Source: Spectribacter hydrogenoxidans
GTDB taxonomy: Bacteria > Pseudomonadota > Gammaproteobacteria > Nevskiales > Salinisphaeraceae
Assembly: GCF_031846275.1 (NCBI RefSeq)
Contig: NZ_JAVRIB010000004.1
Location: 124,001 to 188,000 of the forward strand
DNA: 64,000 nt
Reading direction: 5' to 3'
Positions within the stretch are counted from its first letter, which is position 1, and each line of letters opens with the position of its first letter. Made by a program: the position numbers and the translations under genes. The notes beneath the pieces are model-generated. The model was not told the DNA's origin. It made no database searches and was given only the letters and a program-made list of their open reading frames with translations. Shown piece by piece: positions 62,608-64,000 of this stretch.

Positions 62608-63354
62608 ATGATGGCGCTTGTTCTCGCGGGTATCGCGCTGGCGGCGGCCACGCTGTCCGGCCTCACCGGGCTTGGTGGCGGCACGTTGCTGATCGCGGCG
62701 CTGTACGCGCTGGGGTTCACGCCGGCCATGGCGGTGCCGCTGCATGCGGCGGTTCAGCTGGTATCCAACGCCGCCCGCGTGGTGGCCTATCTGCCCCATG
62801 TGCGGTGGTCGGGTTTCGGGCTGTTTCTGGTGGGGGCGCTGCCCGCGCCGTTCGCGCTGGCGCCGCTGGTCGTCGCGGCGCCGGCGGATGTGGTGCGTAT
62901 CACGATGGCCGCATTCCTGCTGCTGGCCCTGGTGCCGGGATGGCTTGCACGGCTGCGCCTGGCCGGCACGCCGGGACTGGTGGTGGCGGGGGTGCTTTCG
63001 GGCGGTCTGGGCACGGTGGTCGGCGCCACGGGGCTGATAATCGCGCCGTTCTTCCTCGACCGCAGATGGCCGAAGGAGACCGTCATCGCCACTATGGCGG
63101 TATGCCAGGCAGCGGGCCACGCGGCCAAGATTCTGGCCTTCGCGGTGGCAGGATTCGGGCTGGGCGGGCAGCTGGACCTGCTCTGGCCAATGGCCCTGGC
63201 AGTGGTGGCGGGCACGGCGCTGGGACGCTGGCTGATCGGGCTGGTCGACGAGAGCCGCTTCCGCTGGCTGGTGAAGATGATTCTGCTGGTGCTGGCGTGT
63301 CAGTTGGGTATCGACGGCGCGATCGGGCTTGTGCAACAGGGAGGAACGCAATGA
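62608..63354 (+). CDS. TSUP (TauE/SafE) family permease
   Basis: This 248-residue protein has about seven to eight membrane helices. The N-terminal repeat has LSGLTGLGGGTLLIAALYALG (about 16-36), and the second repeat has SGGLGTVVGATGLIIAPFFLD (about 131-151), the duplicated GxxGxGGG-like loops of the family. Members move sulfite, sulfoacetate or other organic anions; the substrate is not evident here. TAGAAT at 62594-62599 is only 8 bases before the ATG and may mark a leaderless transcript. The stop overlaps the next ATG (ATGA). Confidence 0.85.
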   Translation: MMALVLAGIALAAATLSGLTGLGGGTLLIAALYALGFTPAMAVPLHAAVQLVSNAARVVAYLPHVRWSGFGLFLVGALPAPFALAPLVVAAPADVVRITMAAFLLLALVPGWLARLRLAGTPGLVVAGVLSGGLGTVVGATGLIIAPFFLDRRWPKETVIATMAVCQAAGHAAKILAFAVAGFGLGGQLDLLWPMALAVVAGTALGRWLIGLVDESRFRWLVKMILLVLACQLGIDGAIGLVQQGGTQ

Positions 63355-63776
63355 GCGAGGTAAGCCCCGCCGACATCGAGCGGATGATTGCCGACAACGT
63401 CGACCTGGCGGAGGGCTTCCGGTTCGAGGTCCTCGACCTGGCCGATGGCGCGCGGGTCAAGCTGCACTACAACGACCGGATGCTGCGCCTCGGGGGGACG
63501 ATTTCCGGGCCGGTGCTGATGATGCTGGTCGATACGGCCATGTACGCAGCGGTGATCGCCCACGCCGAGCACGGGCAGTACGGGGTGACTAGCCATCTGA
63601 ACATCGAGTTCCTGCGTCGCCCGCCGCCGGCCGCTCTGATCGCGAAGGCCAGGCTGCTGCGCGTGGGCCGCCGGCAGGTAACCGGCACCGTGGTGATCCA
63701 CAGCGAGGGCGAGTCGCGCCCGGTGCTGCATGCCACCGGCGGCTATGCACTGTTTCCGCCGGTGCGCGGTGCCTGA
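63351..63776 (+). CDS. PaaI-like hotdog-fold thioesterase
   Basis: This 141-residue protein contains GGTISGPVLMMLVDTAMYAAVIA (about 46-68), the hotdog helix with the catalytic-region Asp, and VTSHLNIEFLRRPPPAALIAKARLLRVGRR. It should hydrolyse acyl- or aryl-CoA thioesters; the substrate is unknown. The ATG at 63351 is preceded by GGAGG and overlaps the permease stop, so the two genes are coupled and may handle one compound (release of an acid from CoA and export, inference). The upstream open frame is not conserved. Confidence 0.88.
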   Translation: MSEVSPADIERMIADNVDLAEGFRFEVLDLADGARVKLHYNDRMLRLGGTISGPVLMMLVDTAMYAAVIAHAEHGQYGVTSHLNIEFLRRPPPAALIAKARLLRVGRRQVTGTVVIHSEGESRPVLHATGGYALFPPVRGA

Positions 63777-64000
63777 CTACCAGTCGCCGGCCGCCCGGCG
63801 GGCAATGTCGTTGGCCGGGCGGGCCAGTAGTCCCGACGCGGTGGCCCGGACCTCGTAGCGGGCCCCGTCACGCATGGGCAGATAGGTGGCGCTGCCGTAA
63901 CTGGCATCCACCATCGGCAGCCAGGCCGGATGGCGCTCGGCCCAGGTCCAGAGATCCAGGCCGGCGTCGTCGGTTAGCTGGTGCACGCTGCGCAGGCGGT
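63777..64000 (-). CDS. Unknown protein, C-terminal fragment (runs off window)
   Basis: The stop is TAG at 63777-63779, and the reading frame stays open to the right edge, so only the last 73 residues are visible; GTG 63986 is probably internal. The fragment includes LDLWTWAERHPAWLPMVDASYGSATYLPMRDGARYEVRATASGLLARP. I do not recognise the family. It converges on the thioesterase gene with no gap. Confidence 0.55.
   Translation of the reverse strand, partial: RLRSVHQLTDDAGLDLWTWAERHPAWLPMVDASYGSATYLPMRDGARYEVRATASGLLARPANDIARRAAGDW

Overview
The window is GC-rich chromosomal DNA from a gammaproteobacterium. It is densely coded, with many ATGA/GTGA start-stop overlaps and no stretch longer than about 300 bases without a gene (the longest gap is 272 bases, 12618-12889). 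The block ndk-rlmN-pilF-rodZ-hisS-yfgM-bamB-der followed by xseA/guaB/guaA, and tgt-yajC-secD-secF, are classical gammaproteobacterial arrangements. A Marinobacter-type alcohol-forming fatty acyl-CoA reductase, a TonB2/TtpC-type energiser and the acidic surface proteins suggest a free-living, perhaps marine or saline, heterotroph near the deep-branching orders (Chromatiales or Salinisphaerales/Nevskiales-like). The species cannot be fixed from this window. I saw no insertion sequence, prophage, integrase of mobile type or CRISPR array.

Layout. 1-7980: central metabolism (fructokinase end, maleylacetoacetate isomerase, giant NAD-glutamate dehydrogenase, GlpD). 7986-12617: a FimV/TrpB-like hybrid next to zapE, then xerD-dsbC and the 7Fe ferredoxin fdxA. 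12890-23109: a ten-kilobase outer-membrane energisation cluster (DUF3450, TtpC-like, ExbB, ExbD, TonB, TPR protein, large TonB-dependent receptor with carboxypeptidase-regulatory-like N-terminal domains, and a lipoprotein with a Gly-Thr-Ser repeat stalk), closed by a strong terminator. 23180-28962: membrane methyltransferase-like protein, Nudix hydrolase, PEP carboxylase and two small unknowns. 29091-36854: tRNA-Leu(CAA), dacB, tgt, yajC-secD-secF, suhB, trmJ. 36867-40369: an IscR-controlled Fe-S operon with tandem cysteine desulfurases, a degenerate IscU-like protein and an IscA-type carrier. 40480-48325: the ndk-to-der housekeeping operon. 48336-55056: lipoprotein, xseA, guaB, guaA, folE2, hinT. 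55165-64000: DUF389 protein, fatty acyl-CoA reductase, aroG, a TVP38/pyridine-nucleotide-disulfide oxidoreductase fusion, gfa, a TSUP permease, a hotdog thioesterase and the end of an unknown gene.

The parts most worth attention are: (1) the TonB2-type cluster, where one dedicated energiser is encoded with one receptor and one abundant-looking, stalked, beta-helix-like lipoprotein, which looks like a self-contained surface uptake or export/display machine; (2) the isc-type operon whose scaffold protein has lost two of three Fe-S ligand cysteines and which lacks hscBA-fdx; (3) a FimV-tail/TrpB fold protein with lost catalytic and cofactor-binding residues beside zapE. Functional statements rest on motif reading by eye. 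No database search was possible.
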